A DNA stretch of 64,000 bases from Streptomyces griseocarneus (GTDB lineage Bacteria > Actinomycetota > Actinomycetes > Streptomycetales > Streptomycetaceae), in assembly GCA_003674045.1 (NCBI GenBank), contig PENC01000002.1, positions 186,001 through 250,000 of the forward strand, written 5' to 3'. Made by a program: the position numbers and the translations under genes. Under the pieces are notes generated by a model, which saw only the letters and a list, made by a program, of their open reading frames with translations, made no database searches and was not told where the DNA came from. Shown piece by piece: positions 41,398 to 51,629 of the stretch (positions are counted from its first letter, which is position 1; every line of letters starts with the position of its first letter).

Positions 41398-42279
41398 ATG
41401 ACCTCTCCGCCGCCGGACTCCCAGGAACCGCCCCGCGACAGCAGCGGGTTCGGGCCGCCGCAGGCGTTCGGCCCGCCGGGGCGGCCGCCGGTGCCTCCCC
41501 TGCAGCCGCCCGCTCAGGCCCCCGCGCAGCCGCCCGCCGCCGGGCCGCAGCCCTTCGGGCAGCCGTACGGCCCGCCGCAGGGTGCGCAGGGCTATGGGCA
41601 GCAGCCTGGTTTCGGCCAACCCGGGGCGCCGTACGGGCAGCAGCCGTACGGGCAGCAGTTCGCGCCGCCGATGCCGCCGCCTCCCCCGCCGTCGGGGGGC
41701 AACGGTGCGAAGGTGGCCGCGATCGTGGTCGCCGCCGTGCTGGTGGCGGGCATCGTGGTCGGCGGCCTCGTGCTCGCCTTCAAGAACCCCAGCCACAAGT
41801 CGTCGGCCGGGAAGGCCCCGAGCCCGTCCGCGTCCTCCGAGCAGTCGGCGCCCGCCACGGAGCCCGGCGACGAGCCGTCGGCCACACCCTCCGAAGCGGA
41901 CGACTCCGGCCTGGACCAGCGCGTGCCGTACGTGGTGCTCAAGCCCGGCGAGTGCTTCGACCACCCGAGCCTGCACAGCGGCATCTCGGTGGTCACGAAG
42001 CAGTCGTGCAGCGGGACGCACGACGGCGAGGTGATATCCAACGCGACCCTGTCGGGCTCCTTCGACACCGAGCAGGCGATCCAGGACAAGGCGAAGAGCC
42101 TGTGCGAGGCCGACGCGCAGAAGCGCGTCTCGTCCATCACGGACGGCCGTACGTACTACTCGTACGTGCTGTACCCGGCCAAGCGGACGTACGACCGCGG
42201 GCAGAACCAGATCACGTGCAGCATCACGCGGAGCATTACGCCGGGCGGAGCGAAGCTGACGGAGCCGCTGCCGAACTAG
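41398..42279 (+). CDS. Pro/Gln-rich membrane protein with septum-formation-like domain
   Basis: A 293-residue protein: an N-terminal 95 residues rich in Pro, Gln and Gly (with [10 protein letters not shown] repeats), one membrane helix ([23 protein letters not shown]), a Ser/Pro linker and an extracytoplasmic domain of the Septum_form type with paired cysteines ([41 protein letters not shown]). The four cysteines probably form two disulfides. Family members in actinobacteria have been linked to septation, but the exact role is unknown. ATG 41398 has no clear ribosome site. It is divergent from hisI and followed closely by the TIGR03085 gene. Confidence 0.85.
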   Translation: MTSPPPDSQEPPRDSSGFGPPQAFGPPGRPPVPPLQPPAQAPAQPPAAGPQPFGQPYGPPQGAQGYGQQPGFGQPGAPYGQQPYGQQFAPPMPPPPPPSGGNGAKVAAIVVAAVLVAGIVVGGLVLAFKNPSHKSSAGKAPSPSASSEQSAPATEPGDEPSATPSEADDSGLDQRVPYVVLKPGECFDHPSLHSGISVVTKQSCSGTHDGEVISNATLSGSFDTEQAIQDKAKSLCEADAQKRVSSITDGRTYYSYVLYPAKRTYDRGQNQITCSITRSITPGGAKLTEPLPN

Positions 42280-42304
42280 GGCCCGCGGTCGTAGGGTGAG
42301 CCGC

Positions 42305-42937
42305 ATGTCGACCCATGCGCAGCGCGAACGTCTGCTCCTCGCCGACCTGCTGGAAACCGTGGGGCCGGGCGCCCCGACGCTCTGCACCGGCTGGAAGGCC
42401 CGCGATCTCGCGGCCCACGTCGTCGTGCGGGAGCGCCGCGCCGACGCGGCGGCGGGCGTCGTGTTCAAGCCACTGGCCCCGCGGCTGGAGCGGGTGCAGG
42501 AGGAGTTCGCCGCCAAGCCGTACGAGGAACTGCTCCAGCTGATCCGCACGGGGCCGCCGAAGCTGTCGCCGTTCGCTCTCAAGCAGGTCGACGAGGCGGC
42601 CAACACGGTCGAGTTCTTCGTGCACACGGAGGACGTACGACGCGCCCAGCCGGACTGGGCGCCCCGCGATCTCGACCCCGTCTTCGCCGACGCGCTCTGG
42701 GACCGCCTGGAGCGCATGGCCCGCCTCCTCGGCCGCAAGTCCCCCACCGGCCTCGTCCTGCGCCGCCCCGACGGCCGCACGGCCGTCGCGCGGCGCGGTG
42801 CCCCTGTCGTGACCGTCACGGGCGAACCGGGCGAGCTGCTTCTGTTCGCTTTCGGGCGGCAGGGTGCGGCGCGGGTGGAACTGGACGGCGACGCCGACGC
42901 GGTGGCGAAGCTCCAATCGGCGGAGCTGGGGCTATGA
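42305..42937 (+). CDS. TIGR03085 / maleylpyruvate isomerase-like DinB-fold protein
   Basis: A 210-residue protein of the TIGR03085 family, related to mycothiol-dependent enzymes of the DinB/MDMPI fold. Marks are [20 protein letters not shown] (first metal-ligand His), [17 protein letters not shown] (His near the second site) and the C-terminal [17 protein letters not shown] with a beta-sheet extension. Substrate unknown; mycothiol use is an inference from the superfamily. ATG 42305 lies about nine bases after TAGGGTGA; a GTG at 42296 is in frame. The gene is 25 bases after the septum-like gene and is followed directly by repeats B3 and A8. Confidence 0.85.
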   Translation: MSTHAQRERLLLADLLETVGPGAPTLCTGWKARDLAAHVVVRERRADAAAGVVFKPLAPRLERVQEEFAAKPYEELLQLIRTGPPKLSPFALKQVDEAANTVEFFVHTEDVRRAQPDWAPRDLDPVFADALWDRLERMARLLGRKSPTGLVLRRPDGRTAVARRGAPVVTVTGEPGELLLFAFGRQGAARVELDGDADAVAKLQSAELGL

Positions 42938-43036
42938 CCGGGGGCTCCGCCCCCGGACCCCGTGGTCGGTTGCGGTCCGTGGTCCCGTTTGTGCCCACCC
43001 GTTCCGCCATGCGGAACGCCTGCCCACAAACGGGGG
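42938..43036 (+). repeat. Dispersed hairpin repeat B, copy 3
   Basis: Almost identical to copy 1, starting with GGGGGCTCCGCCCCC immediately after the TIGR03085 stop. The nested hairpin has outer arms CCCGTTTGTG and CACAAACGGG and inner arms GTTCCGC/GCGGAAC around CAT. Followed by A copy 8. With A8 it fills the convergent gap 42938-43149. Confidence 0.88.
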
Positions 43037-43066
43037 GGGAGGGGCGTACGGCGAGTACGCCCCTTT

Positions 43067-43144
43067 AGGGGCGCGGGGAACTGCGCGACAAGCCCCCACC
43101 GGGCCGCAGCCGCGCACGGGTCTCAAGGCGCACCCCGGAGGGCG
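43067..43144 (+). repeat. Dispersed intergenic repeat A, copy 8
   Basis: A standard A element (GACAAGCCCCCACCGGGCCG, right end CACCCCGGAGGGCG). It ends six bases before the hisF stop codon (43150). Confidence 0.9.
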
Positions 43145-43149
43145 CGGCC

Positions 43150-43905
43150 TCAGCGGGTCGGGTGACCCGCGTCCCGCAACGCCCGCTTCACATCCGCGAT
43201 CTTCAGATCCCCGAAGTGGAAGACAGAAGCGGCCAGCACCGCATCGGCCCCGGCCTCCACGGCCGGCGCGAAGTGCTCCAGCCGTCCCGCTCCGCCGCTG
43301 GCGATCACCGGGACGGACACGTGCTTCCGGACGGCCGCGATCATCTCCGTGTCGTAGCCGTCCTTCGTGCCGTCCGCGTCCATGGAGTTCAGCAGGATCT
43401 CGCCGGCGCCCAGCTCCGCCGCGCGGTGGGCCCACTCGACGGCGTCGATGCCGGTGCCGCGGCGGCCGCCGTGGGTGGTGACCTCGAAGGAGCCGCTCGG
43501 GGTGCGCCGGGCGTCGACGGACAGGACGAGTACCTGGCGGCCGAAGCGTTCGGCGATCTCCTGGATGAGCTCGGGGCGGGCGATGGCGGCGGTGTTGACG
43601 CCGACCTTGTCGGCGCCCGCGCGCAGCAGCTTGTCGACGTCGCCCGCGGTGCGGACGCCGCCGCCCACGGTGAGCGGGATGAAGACCTGCTCGGCGGTCC
43701 GGCGGACCACGTCGTAGGTGGTCTCGCGGTCGCCGGAGGAGGCGGTGATGTCGAGGAACGTCAGCTCGTCGGCGCCCTCCTGGCCGTAGATCCTGGCCAT
43801 TTCGACGGGGTCGCCCGCGTCGCGCAGGTTCTGGAAGTTGACGCCCTTGACGACCCGGCCGCCTTCGACGTCCAGGCAGGGGATGACTCGGACCGCCAGG
43901 GTCAT
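43150..43905 (-). CDS. hisF: Imidazole glycerol phosphate synthase, cyclase subunit
   Basis: A 251-residue TIM barrel that, with HisH, converts PRFAR to imidazole glycerol phosphate and AICAR. Typical motifs are [19 protein letters not shown] with the catalytic Asp, [37 protein letters not shown] with the second Asp, and VIASGGAG. The ATG at 43903-43905 overlaps the RidA-like gene's stop by four bases (ATGA). Last gene of the hisD-C-B-x-H-priA-ridA-hisF unit. Its 3' end touches repeat A copy 8. Confidence 0.97.
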   Translation of the reverse strand: MTLAVRVIPCLDVEGGRVVKGVNFQNLRDAGDPVEMARIYGQEGADELTFLDITASSGDRETTYDVVRRTAEQVFIPLTVGGGVRTAGDVDKLLRAGADKVGVNTAAIARPELIQEIAERFGRQVLVLSVDARRTPSGSFEVTTHGGRRGTGIDAVEWAHRAAELGAGEILLNSMDADGTKDGYDTEMIAAVRKHVSVPVIASGGAGRLEHFAPAVEAGADAVLAASVFHFGDLKIADVKRALRDAGHPTR

Positions 43906-44303
43906 GTGCTCGTTGCTCCTCGGTACGCTTCTACTTCGACTTCGACCAGCACGCGCGAGTCGACGAACCCGGAGACGATCACCAGGGTCGCGGCGGGCGG
44001 TGCCGCGCCGAAGAGCTCCTTGTGGACGGAGCAGACGGCGTCGACGTCCCGCGCGTGGGTCAGGTACATACGGGTGCGGACGACGGCCTCGGGACCGAGG
44101 CCGAACCGCTCCAGCTCGGCGAGGGCATTGCCGAAGGCCGCCCTCGCCTGTTCGTGGGGGTCGCCCTCTCCGTGCAGCACGGTGCCGGTGAACGGCATCG
44201 TCCCGGCCACGAGCACCAGGTCCCCCGCCGCGACGGCGCGCGCAGACCCCACGGCCTCTTCCCAGAAACTGTCGCTCTGCGCTCGCTGCACGGCATCGGT
44301 CAT
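43902..44303 (-). CDS. RidA (YjgF/YER057c) family protein
   Basis: A 133-residue protein of the RidA family, whose members deaminate reactive enamine/imine intermediates. The first strand [10 protein letters not shown], the central [19 protein letters not shown] and the active-site Arg region [13 protein letters not shown] are present, ending in [13 protein letters not shown]. Both ends overlap neighbouring genes by four bases (ATGA with hisF and with priA), placing it firmly inside the his operon. It may protect the pathway from reactive by-products; a separate catalytic step is also possible. Confidence 0.92.
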   Translation of the reverse strand: MTDAVQRAQSDSFWEEAVGSARAVAAGDLVLVAGTMPFTGTVLHGEGDPHEQARAAFGNALAELERFGLGPEAVVRTRMYLTHARDVDAVCSVHKELFGAAPPAATLVIVSGFVDSRVLVEVEVEAYRGATST

Positions 44304-45028
44304 ACGGACACAGCCTCCAGGGCTTCTTCCAGGGTGAACGCCTTGGCGTAGAGGGCCTTGCCGACGATGGCGCCTTCGACGCCCTCAGGTACCAGGTTGG
44401 CGATCGCGCGCAGGTCGTCAAGGGAGGAGACGCCGCCGGAGGCCACTACCGGCCGGTCGGTGGCGGCGCAGACGTTCCGCAGCAGCTCCAGGTTGGGGCC
44501 CTGGAGGGTGCCGTCCTTGGCGATGTCGGTGACGACATAGCGGGCGCAGCCCTCGCGGTCGAGGCGGGCGAGGGTCTCGTAGAGGTCGCCGCCGTCGCTG
44601 GTCCAGCCGCGGCCGCGCAGGGTGGTGCCCTGGACGTCGAGGCCGACGGCGATGCGGTCGCCGTGCTCGGCGATGGCCTTGGCGACCCACTCGGGGGTCT
44701 CCAGGGCGGCGGTGCCGAGGTTGACGCGGGTGCAGCCGGTGGCGAGGGCGGCGGCGAGCGAGGCGTCGTCGCGGATGCCGCCGGAGAGCTCGACCTTGAT
44801 CTCCATCGAGCGGACGACCTCGGTGACCTGTGCCCGGTTGTCGCCGGTGCCGAAGGCGGCGTCGAGGTCCACGAGGTGCAGCCACTCGGCGCCCGCGCGC
44901 TGCCAGGCGAGGGCGGCGGCGAGCGGGTCGCCGTAGGAGGTCTCGGAGCCGGACGCGCCGTGGACGAGGCGGACGGCCTGGCCGTAGCGGACGTCGACGG
45001 CGGGGAGCAGTTCGAGGCGGTGGGTCAT
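44300..45028 (-). CDS. priA: PriA: bifunctional ProFAR isomerase / phosphoribosylanthranilate isomerase
   Basis: A 242-residue TIM barrel that in actinobacteria performs both the HisA step (ProFAR to PRFAR) and the TrpF step of tryptophan synthesis. Recognisable segments are [18 protein letters not shown] (catalytic Asp), [51 protein letters not shown] (second Asp) and [18 protein letters not shown] is typical of PriA rather than plain HisA, to my recollection. No trpF gene is present in the window. The ATG at 45026-45028 follows hisH by 85 bases; the stop overlaps the RidA-like gene start. Confidence 0.95.
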   Translation of the reverse strand: MTHRLELLPAVDVRYGQAVRLVHGASGSETSYGDPLAAALAWQRAGAEWLHLVDLDAAFGTGDNRAQVTEVVRSMEIKVELSGGIRDDASLAAALATGCTRVNLGTAALETPEWVAKAIAEHGDRIAVGLDVQGTTLRGRGWTSDGGDLYETLARLDREGCARYVVTDIAKDGTLQGPNLELLRNVCAATDRPVVASGGVSSLDDLRAIANLVPEGVEGAIVGKALYAKAFTLEEALEAVSV

Positions 45029-45113
45029 TGGGGGGACCTTACGGTGGGACCTGGAAGTGAGGGGGGAACCGGGCTGTCCCGCAGCGCCGGGGCCGGGCGG
45101 CGGGACGGGCCGG

Positions 45114-45755
45114 TCACAGGGTGTCGAGCCAGTTGCGGAGCAGGACGGCGCCCGCGTCCCCGGACTTCTCGGGGTGGAACTGGGTGGCGGACAGCGGGCC
45201 GTTCTCGACGGCGGCGACGAAGGGCTCGCCATGGGTGGCCCAGGTGACCTTGGGGGCGCGGAGGTTGGGGTTGCCGACCTCCAGCTGCCACTCGCGCACC
45301 GCGTAGGAGTGGACGAAGTAGTAGCGGGTATTGGCGTCGAGGCCGGCGAAGAGCCGGGAGCCCTCGGCGGGGGCGACGGTGTTCCAGCCCATGTGCGGGA
45401 CGACGGGTGCCTTGAGGGGCTCGACGGTGCCGGGCCACTCGTCGAGGCCCTCGGTCTCGACGCCGTGCTCGATGCCGCGTTCGAAGAGGATCTGCATGCC
45501 GACGCAGATGCCCATGACGGGGCGGCCCCCGGCGAGGCGGCGGCCGACGACCCAGTCACCGCGGGCGTCGCGCAGGCCCTGCATGCAGGCGGCGAAGGCG
45601 CCGACGCCGGGGACGAGGAGTCCGTCGGCGTTCATGGCCCGCTCGTAGTCACGGGTGATCTCGACGTCCGCGCCGACGTGGGCGAGGGCGCGCTCGGCGG
45701 AGCGCACATTGCCGAAGCCGTAGTCGAAGACGACGACCTTCTTGCGGTCGCTCAT
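45114..45755 (-). CDS. hisH: Imidazole glycerol phosphate synthase, glutamine amidotransferase subunit
   Basis: A 213-residue class I amidotransferase delivering ammonia to HisF. The nucleophile Cys is in [16 protein letters not shown], and the His/Glu of the triad are in [10 protein letters not shown]. The N-terminus is [18 protein letters not shown] and the oxyanion region [13 protein letters not shown]. The ATG at 45753-45755 overlaps the stop of the 54-residue membrane protein gene by four bases, with GGAG eight bases upstream. Normal length. Confidence 0.96.
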   Translation of the reverse strand: MSDRKKVVVFDYGFGNVRSAERALAHVGADVEITRDYERAMNADGLLVPGVGAFAACMQGLRDARGDWVVGRRLAGGRPVMGICVGMQILFERGIEHGVETEGLDEWPGTVEPLKAPVVPHMGWNTVAPAEGSRLFAGLDANTRYYFVHSYAVREWQLEVGNPNLRAPKVTWATHGEPFVAAVENGPLSATQFHPEKSGDAGAVLLRNWLDTL

Positions 45756-45916
45756 GCCCAGATCTCCAGTCGCATGATCCCGGCGACGAGGCACATCGCG
45801 CTGCCTATGCCGAGCAGGACGAGCACGCCCTTGGGGAAGCCCTGCTTGGCGAAGGAGATGATGCCGCCGACGAGGAACAGGCCGACGACGATCAGGATGG
45901 TGGACAGACTGTTCAC
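45752..45916 (-). CDS. 54-residue membrane protein inside the his operon
   Basis: A short protein read directly from the sequence: [20 protein letters not shown], then [20 protein letters not shown], then [14 protein letters not shown]. It has two hydrophobic helices joined by [10 protein letters not shown], with a short polar end. Its GTG start (45914-45916) overlaps the hisB stop (GTGA) and its TGA stop overlaps the hisH ATG (ATGA), so it is fully embedded in the translational relay. No named family is known to me. It lacks any sign of an enzyme; a membrane or regulatory accessory role is a guess. Confidence 0.8.
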   Translation of the reverse strand: MNSLSTILIVVGLFLVGGIISFAKQGFPKGVLVLLGIGSAMCLVAGIMRLEIWA

Positions 45917-46506
45917 AGCGCGCCCTTCGTGGAGGGAAGAATTCCGGCGGCGCGCGGGTCGTGCTCGCTCGCGTAGCGCAGCGCCCGGGCCAGGGCCTTG
46001 AACTGGGCCTCGACGATGTGGTGGGCGTTGCGCCCGTAGGGCACGTGGACGTGCAGGGCGATCTGCGCCTGGGCCACGAAGGACTCCAGGATGTGCCGGG
46101 TCATCGTGGTGTCGTAAGCGCCGATCATCGGCGCCATGTTCTCGGGCTCGGTGTGCACGAGGTAGGGGCGGCCGGAGAGGTCGACGGTGACCTGGGCGAG
46201 GGACTCGTCCAGGGGCACGGTGCAGTTGCCGAAGCGGTAGATGCCGACCTTGTCGCCGAGTGCCTGCTTGAAGGCGGCGCCCAGGGCGAGGGCGGTGTCC
46301 TCGATGGTGTGGTGGCTGTCGATGTGCAGGTCGCCGTCGGTCTTGACGGTGAGGTCGAAGAGGCCGTGGCGGCCGAGCTGGTCGAGCATGTGGTCGTAGA
46401 AGCCGACCCCGGTCGACACGTCGACCTGTCCGGTGCCGTCGAGGTCGATCTCGACCAGGACGGAGGTCTCCTTGGTGGTGCGCTCGACGCGCCCAACGCG
46501 GCTCAT
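45913..46506 (-). CDS. hisB: Imidazoleglycerol-phosphate dehydratase
   Basis: A 197-residue Mn-dependent enzyme for the sixth step of histidine synthesis. The two metal-binding motifs are intact: [14 protein letters not shown] with [14 protein letters not shown], and the later [19 protein letters not shown]. It is the monofunctional actinobacterial form without a phosphatase domain. The ATG at 46504-46506 overlaps the hisC stop (ATGA). Confidence 0.97.
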   Translation of the reverse strand: MSRVGRVERTTKETSVLVEIDLDGTGQVDVSTGVGFYDHMLDQLGRHGLFDLTVKTDGDLHIDSHHTIEDTALALGAAFKQALGDKVGIYRFGNCTVPLDESLAQVTVDLSGRPYLVHTEPENMAPMIGAYDTTMTRHILESFVAQAQIALHVHVPYGRNAHHIVEAQFKALARALRYASEHDPRAAGILPSTKGAL

Positions 46507-47609
46507 CGTTCGTTCTCCTTCAGTACTGCGCGAACCGCGTCCAGGAACGCGTCGTTCTCCTCCGGGGTGCCCGCGGTGACCCGCAGCCACCCGGGTACGC
46601 CGTTGTCCCGTACCAGGACACCGTGGCCGAGGATGGCCTGCCACGCGGTGTGGCTGTCCGGGAACCGGCCGAACTGGACGAAGTTGGCGTCCGAGTCGGT
46701 GACCTCGCAGCCCATGGCGCGCAGCTCGGTCACGAGGCGGTCGCGCTCGGCCTTGAGCTGTTCGACGTAGCCGAGCAGGGTGTCCGTGTGCTCCAGGGCC
46801 GCGAGCGCGGTGGCCTGGGTGACGGCCGACAGGTGGTACGGCAGGCGGACGAGCTGCACGGCGTCGACGACGGCGGGGTGCGCGGCCAGGTAGCCCAGCC
46901 GCAGTCCGGCGGCGCCGAACGCCTTGGACATGGTGCGGGAGACCACGAGGTTGGGCCGGCCCTCGATGAGCGGCAGCAGCGAGGGGCGGTGGCTGAACTC
47001 GCCGTACGCCTCGTCCACGACCACCAGGGACGGCCTGGCCGCCTGCGCGGCCTCGTGGAGCCGCAGGACGGTGTCGGCCTCGACGGCCGTGCCCGTGGGG
47101 TTGTTGGGCGAGCAGACGAAGACGACGTCGGGCCGGTGCTCGGCGATCGCGCGCTCGGCCTGCTCGACGTCGATGGTGAAGTCCTCGCGGCGGGGGCCGG
47201 AGATCCAGCCGGTGCCGGTGCCGCGGGAGATCAGGGCGTGCATGGAGTACGAGGGCTCGAAGCCCATCGCGGTGCGGCCCGGTCCGCCGAAGGTCTGGAG
47301 CAGCTGCTGGAGGACCTCGTTGGAGCCGTTGGCCGCCCAGACCCCGGCCATGGTGACCTCGTGGCCCGTGGTGCGGGTGAGGTACTTGGCCAGCTCGGTG
47401 CGGAGCTCGACGGCGTCGCGGTCGGGGTAGCGGTTGAGGTGCCGGGCCGCCTCGGCGACGCGCTCGGCGATGCGGGCGACGAGCGGCTCGGGCAGCGGGT
47501 AGGGGTTCTCGTTGGTGTTCAGGCGTACGGGCACGTCGAGCTGGGGGGCGCCGTACGGGGACTTGCCGCGCAGCTCGTCCCGGATGGGGAGGTCGTCGAT
47601 GCCGGTCAC
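46503..47609 (-). CDS. hisC: Histidinol-phosphate aminotransferase
   Basis: A 368-residue PLP aminotransferase (fold type I, class II) acting on imidazole acetol phosphate. Motifs are [57 protein letters not shown] and the PLP lysine in [16 protein letters not shown]. The GTG start at 47607-47609 follows the hisD TAA with no intervening base. The stop overlaps hisB by four bases. Full length, no anomalies. Confidence 0.97.
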   Translation of the reverse strand: MTGIDDLPIRDELRGKSPYGAPQLDVPVRLNTNENPYPLPEPLVARIAERVAEAARHLNRYPDRDAVELRTELAKYLTRTTGHEVTMAGVWAANGSNEVLQQLLQTFGGPGRTAMGFEPSYSMHALISRGTGTGWISGPRREDFTIDVEQAERAIAEHRPDVVFVCSPNNPTGTAVEADTVLRLHEAAQAARPSLVVVDEAYGEFSHRPSLLPLIEGRPNLVVSRTMSKAFGAAGLRLGYLAAHPAVVDAVQLVRLPYHLSAVTQATALAALEHTDTLLGYVEQLKAERDRLVTELRAMGCEVTDSDANFVQFGRFPDSHTAWQAILGHGVLVRDNGVPGWLRVTAGTPEENDAFLDAVRAVLKENER

Positions 47610-48929
47610 TTACTGCGGCACCTCCCAACCGAAACGTGCCTTGATAGCGGCGCCGTGGGCGGGCAGGTCCTCGGCCTCGGCGAGGGTGACCACGTGGTGG
47701 GCGACCTCGGCGAGGGCGTCGCGGGTGTAGTCCACGACGTGGATGCCGCGCAGGAAGGACTGCACCGACAGGCCGGAGGAGTGGCAGGCGCAGCCGCCGG
47801 TGGGCAGGACGTGGTTGGAGCCCGCGCAGTAGTCGCCGAGGGAGACGGGGGCGTACGCGCCGACGAAGATCGCTCCGGCGTTGCGCACCCGGGCGGCGAC
47901 GGCCGCCGCGTCCTCGGTCTGGATCTCCAGGTGCTCGGCGCCGTAGGCGTCCACGACGGCGAGGCCCTGCTCCAGGTCGCGGACGAGCACGATGCCGGAC
48001 TGGCGGCCGCCGAGGGCGGGCACGATCCGGTCCTCGATGTGCCGGGTGGCGGCGACCTGGGTCCCCAGCTCCTTCTCGACCGCGTCCGCCAGCTCCTCGC
48101 AGTCGGTGACGAGCACGGCCGCGGCCAGCGGGTCGTGCTCGGCCTGGCTGATGAGGTCGGCGGCGACGTGCACCGGGTCGGCGGTGCGGTCGGCGAGGAT
48201 GGCGATCTCGGTCGGGCCCGCCTCGGCGTCGATGCCGATACGGCCCTTGAGCAGGCGCTTGGCGGCGGCGACCCAGATGTTGCCGGGGCCGGTGACCATG
48301 TTGACCGGGCGGCACTCCTCGGTGCCGTACGCGAACATCGCGACGGCTTGGGCGCCGCCCGCGGCGTAGACCTCGTCGACGCCGAGCAGCGCGCACGCGG
48401 CGAGGATGGTCGGGTGCGGCAGACCGCCGAACTCGGCCTGGGGCGGGGAGGTGACGGCCATGGAGCCGACACCGGCCTCCTGGGCGGGCACCACGTTCAT
48501 GACGACGGACGAGGGGTAGACCGAGCGGCCGCCCGGCACGTAGAGGCCGACGCGCTCGACGGGCACCCAGCGCTCGGTGACCGTGCCGCCGGGCACGACC
48601 TTGACGGTGGTGTCGGTGCGGCGCTGCTCGCGGTGGACGAGGCGGGCGCGGCGGATGGACTCCTCCAGCGCGGCGCGCACGGCCGGGTCGAGCTCCGCCA
48701 GGGCGCGGGTGATCGCCTCGGCGGGCACCCGCACGCGGTCGATCGTGACGCCGTCGAACTTCTCCGCGTAGTCGATCAGGGCCGCGGTGCCGCGATGATG
48801 CACGTCCTCGCAGATGGGCCGCACCTTCTCCAGGGCGGCCGCGACGTCGAGTTCGGCTCGGGGCAGCAGGTCGCGGTCGATGCCGGCCTCGGAGGCGACG
48901 GCACCGCGCAGATCGATTCGGGAGATCAC
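47610..48929 (-). CDS. hisD: Histidinol dehydrogenase
   Basis: A 439-residue zinc enzyme oxidising histidinol to histidine with two NAD. Diagnostic segments are [69 protein letters not shown] and [19 protein letters not shown]. The GTG at 48927-48929 (VISRIDLRG) is preferred from homology; GTG 48948-48950 (VSETID) would add seven residues, and neither has a strong ribosome site. First gene of the his operon; the 163 bases upstream are shared with the divergent membrane-associated protein gene. Confidence 0.96.
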   Translation of the reverse strand: MISRIDLRGAVASEAGIDRDLLPRAELDVAAALEKVRPICEDVHHRGTAALIDYAEKFDGVTIDRVRVPAEAITRALAELDPAVRAALEESIRRARLVHREQRRTDTTVKVVPGGTVTERWVPVERVGLYVPGGRSVYPSSVVMNVVPAQEAGVGSMAVTSPPQAEFGGLPHPTILAACALLGVDEVYAAGGAQAVAMFAYGTEECRPVNMVTGPGNIWVAAAKRLLKGRIGIDAEAGPTEIAILADRTADPVHVAADLISQAEHDPLAAAVLVTDCEELADAVEKELGTQVAATRHIEDRIVPALGGRQSGIVLVRDLEQGLAVVDAYGAEHLEIQTEDAAAVAARVRNAGAIFVGAYAPVSLGDYCAGSNHVLPTGGCACHSSGLSVQSFLRGIHVVDYTRDALAEVAHHVVTLAEAEDLPAHGAAIKARFGWEVPQ

Positions 48930-49092
48930 GGGGTCAATTGTCTCAGACACGTCCCGGCACACGGCTCCCTGTTCCACCCTCCGGACCGCGTCGCCCGGCG
49001 ACGTCGCGTTTTCACTATGAGTATTCAATCCGTCACTTGGCGGGAATGAGGACGGTAACGAGTGGTATGCGTGACGGGAGGGGGCACGTTCC

Positions 49093-50694
49093 GTGACCGA
49101 GGCACCCATGGGGGCACCCCCGGCGGGGCTGGAGCTCACCCCCGCCGAACGGGGGATGTGGCAGGCGTTCCGCCGGGGCGGCACCCACGACCTGCGCGCA
49201 CAGGAGCCCGAGCGGAACGACCCGGGCGGCCCGCACCCCTGGGGGCCGGAGCGCAGCGTGCGCGCCCGGGTGGTGGCCCTGCTCCTCCTCGACGGGCCGC
49301 ACGCCGAGCTGGGCCGGGTCTCGGCCCTCAAGCTCATCGGGGTACGGATCACGGGCACGCTCGACCTGTCGGGCGGCCGCGTCGTGCCGTACGTGGAGCT
49401 CCAGAACTGCCGCTTCGACCAGCGGGTGCTGCTGCCGGAGTGCCACTTCACCACGCTGCGGCTCATCGGCTGCGCGCTCCCCCGGCTGGAGGCGGCCCGG
49501 GTGCGCACCGAGGGCGATCTGCACCTCGCGCGCTGCGTCGTGCAGAACGGCATACGCCTGACCGACGCCCACATAGGCACGGATCTGCTGCTCAACCATC
49601 TGGTGGTGCGCCGGGACCGGCGCGGCGTGTCGATAGCGGCGGACGGCATGTCGGTCGGCCAGGACCTGCAGGCGGAGCTGATGCGCTCGTACGGCGAGCT
49701 GAGCATGCGCAGCGCGACGATAGGGGTCTCGTTCAGCCTGCGCGGCAGCGCGCTCAGCAATCCGTACGGCAAGCGTGCGCTCAACGCCCCGCAGCTCACG
49801 GTCGAGCGCACGCTCCATCTGACGTCGGCGGGGTACAGCAGCGCCGCGTTCGCCAGCGGCTTCACGCCCCCGCACGGCATCACGACCACACCCGAGCGCG
49901 GGGTGCGCGTGCAGCGCTTCGAGTGCGAGGGCGGGGTGCGGCTGGACGACGGGCGGTTCGGTGACGCGGTGGACCTCAGCCAGGCCCGGTTCGCCATGGA
50001 GGCGGACCAGGAGCTGTCGCTGCGCCGGATCCAGACACCCGAGCTGCGGTTCCTCGGGGAGTGGGTGCGGCGGGGGCGGGTGGTGCTCTCCGGGGCCCGG
50101 GTGACGAACCTGGTCGACCGGGTGGAGAGCTGGCCGGGGCCGGGCGGCCTGGTCATGCCGGGCTTCTCCTACGAGAACCTGATCCCCATGGGCCACTTCC
50201 CGCTCGAACGGCGGCTGGAGTGGGTGGCGGCGGCGACCCCGGAGTACGCGCCAGAGCCGTACGAGCGGCTGGCGGGTGTCCTGCGCGAGGGCGGCGAGGA
50301 TGCCGACGCCCGCGAGGTGCTGCTGGCCAAGCAGCGCCGCCGCCGGGAGACGCTGCCGCCGGCAGGCAAGGCGTGGGGCTTCCTCCAGGACTGGACGGTG
50401 GCGTACGGCTACCGACCCGGGCGGGCGGCGGTGTGGATGGTGGTCCTGTGGGCGGCGGCCACGGTCTACTTCGCGAACCACCCCCTGGCCCGCGTGAAGC
50501 CGGACGAGGGCCCCGCGTGGAACCCGGCCCTGTACGCCCTGGACCTCCTGGTCCCGGTCGTCGACCTCGGCCAGGGCCAGGCCTGGCGCCCGACGGGGGC
50601 CGCGCAGTGGGTGGCGGCGGTGCTGACGCTGCTGGGCTGGATCCTGGCGACGACGGTGGCGACGGGGGCGACGCGGCTGCTACGACGGCAGTAA
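49093..50694 (+). CDS. Large membrane-associated protein (often named oxidoreductase)
   Basis: A 533-residue protein. Residues about 75-370 consist of irregular strand-like repeats of pentapeptide or beta-helix type ([52 protein letters not shown]-like turns). The C-terminus has two to three hydrophobic helices ([53 protein letters not shown]). I see no NAD, FAD or metal motif, so the name membrane-associated oxidoreductase carried by homologues has no visible support. The GTG at 49093 follows GGGAGGGGG. It is divergent from hisD and monocistronic; the TAA is immediately followed by repeat-like GGGGCGCCCC and A copy 9. Confidence 0.7.
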   Translation: MTEAPMGAPPAGLELTPAERGMWQAFRRGGTHDLRAQEPERNDPGGPHPWGPERSVRARVVALLLLDGPHAELGRVSALKLIGVRITGTLDLSGGRVVPYVELQNCRFDQRVLLPECHFTTLRLIGCALPRLEAARVRTEGDLHLARCVVQNGIRLTDAHIGTDLLLNHLVVRRDRRGVSIAADGMSVGQDLQAELMRSYGELSMRSATIGVSFSLRGSALSNPYGKRALNAPQLTVERTLHLTSAGYSSAAFASGFTPPHGITTTPERGVRVQRFECEGGVRLDDGRFGDAVDLSQARFAMEADQELSLRRIQTPELRFLGEWVRRGRVVLSGARVTNLVDRVESWPGPGGLVMPGFSYENLIPMGHFPLERRLEWVAAATPEYAPEPYERLAGVLREGGEDADAREVLLAKQRRRRETLPPAGKAWGFLQDWTVAYGYRPGRAAVWMVVLWAAATVYFANHPLARVKPDEGPAWNPALYALDLLVPVVDLGQGQAWRPTGAAQWVAAVLTLLGWILATTVATGATRLLRRQ

Positions 50695-50707
50695 GGGGCG
50701 CCCCGCC

Positions 50708-50786
50708 AGGGGCGCGGGGAACTGCGCGACCAGCCCCCACGCACCCGCAGACGCGCGCGCAGCGCAAGAGGCAGCCCCGTGGGCAC
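50708..50786 (+). repeat. Dispersed intergenic repeat A, copy 9
   Basis: A standard A element (GACCAGCCCCCACGCACCCG, CAGACGCGCGCGCAGCGCAA, right end CAGCCCCGTGGGCAC) just after the stop codon at 50694, between two co-directional genes. Confidence 0.9.
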
Positions 50787-50866
50787 GGGGTCAGAGCAGG
50801 GCCCTGGGTGGGGGCTGAGGACGAAGACCCGCTGGCCGGCCGCCAAGGCCATTAGGCTCTTGGGTC

Positions 50867-51607
50867 GTGACCACCCCTCGCCGCCTCCCCCTCTTCCCGC
50901 TCAACACCGTTCTTTTTCCCGGCCTCGTCCTCCCTCTCAACATCTTCGAGCAGCGCTACCGCGCCATGATGGGCGATCTGTCCGCACTCCCCGAGGACGA
51001 GCCGCGCCGCTTCGGCGTCGTCGCCATCCGCGACGGCCACGAGGTCGCGCCCACCGCGCCGGGCCTGCCGGAAGGGTCCCGGCCGGAGCCCGGCCCGGCG
51101 TCGGGGTTCGGCACGGACCCGATGAAAGCGTTCTACGCGGTGGGCTGCGAGGCCGAGGCGGCCACGATCAACGAGCGGGGCAACGGCACGTACGAGGTCC
51201 TCTCCTCCGGCACCCGCCGCTTCCGGCTGCTGTCCGTGGACGCGTCCGGCCCCTACCTGACCGGCGAGGTGGAGTACCTGGAGGAGGACGAGGGCGAGGG
51301 CGCGGGCGCCCTGGCCTCCGGCGTCGTGCGGACCTTCCGGGCGTACCAGAAGCGGTTGGCGGGGGCGGCGGAGCGGTCCCTGGCCGGGCACGCGGATCTG
51401 CCCGGGGAGCCGACCGTGCTGTCCTACCTGGTCGCGGCGGCGGCGATGCTGGACACCCCCGCGAAGCAGCGGCTGCTCCAGGCCCCGGACACCGCGAGCA
51501 GGCTGGCGGACGAGCTGAAACTCCTGCGCGCCGAGACCGCGGTGATCGGTAAGCTCCCGTCGCTGCCCGCCGTGGAGCTCACGCGGCAGCCGACCAGCCC
51601 CAACTGA
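50867..51607 (+). CDS. LON substrate-binding domain protein
   Basis: A 246-residue protein consisting only of the N-terminal substrate-recognition domain of Lon protease (PF02190 type), without ATPase or protease. It begins RLPLFPLNTVLFPGLVLPLN and continues IFEQRYRAMMGDL. GTYEVLSSGTRRFRLLSVD and the helical C-terminal bundle complete the domain. Such stand-alone proteins are common in actinobacteria and their role is unknown. The GTG at 50867 has no ribosome site, but TAGGCT lies 8 bases upstream, so a leaderless transcript is possible. It is followed 22 bases later by the YbaK gene, probably one unit. Confidence 0.92.
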   Translation: MTTPRRLPLFPLNTVLFPGLVLPLNIFEQRYRAMMGDLSALPEDEPRRFGVVAIRDGHEVAPTAPGLPEGSRPEPGPASGFGTDPMKAFYAVGCEAEAATINERGNGTYEVLSSGTRRFRLLSVDASGPYLTGEVEYLEEDEGEGAGALASGVVRTFRAYQKRLAGAAERSLAGHADLPGEPTVLSYLVAAAAMLDTPAKQRLLQAPDTASRLADELKLLRAETAVIGKLPSLPAVELTRQPTSPN

Positions 51608-51629
51608 CAGCGCCGGAGGGCACGCCGCG

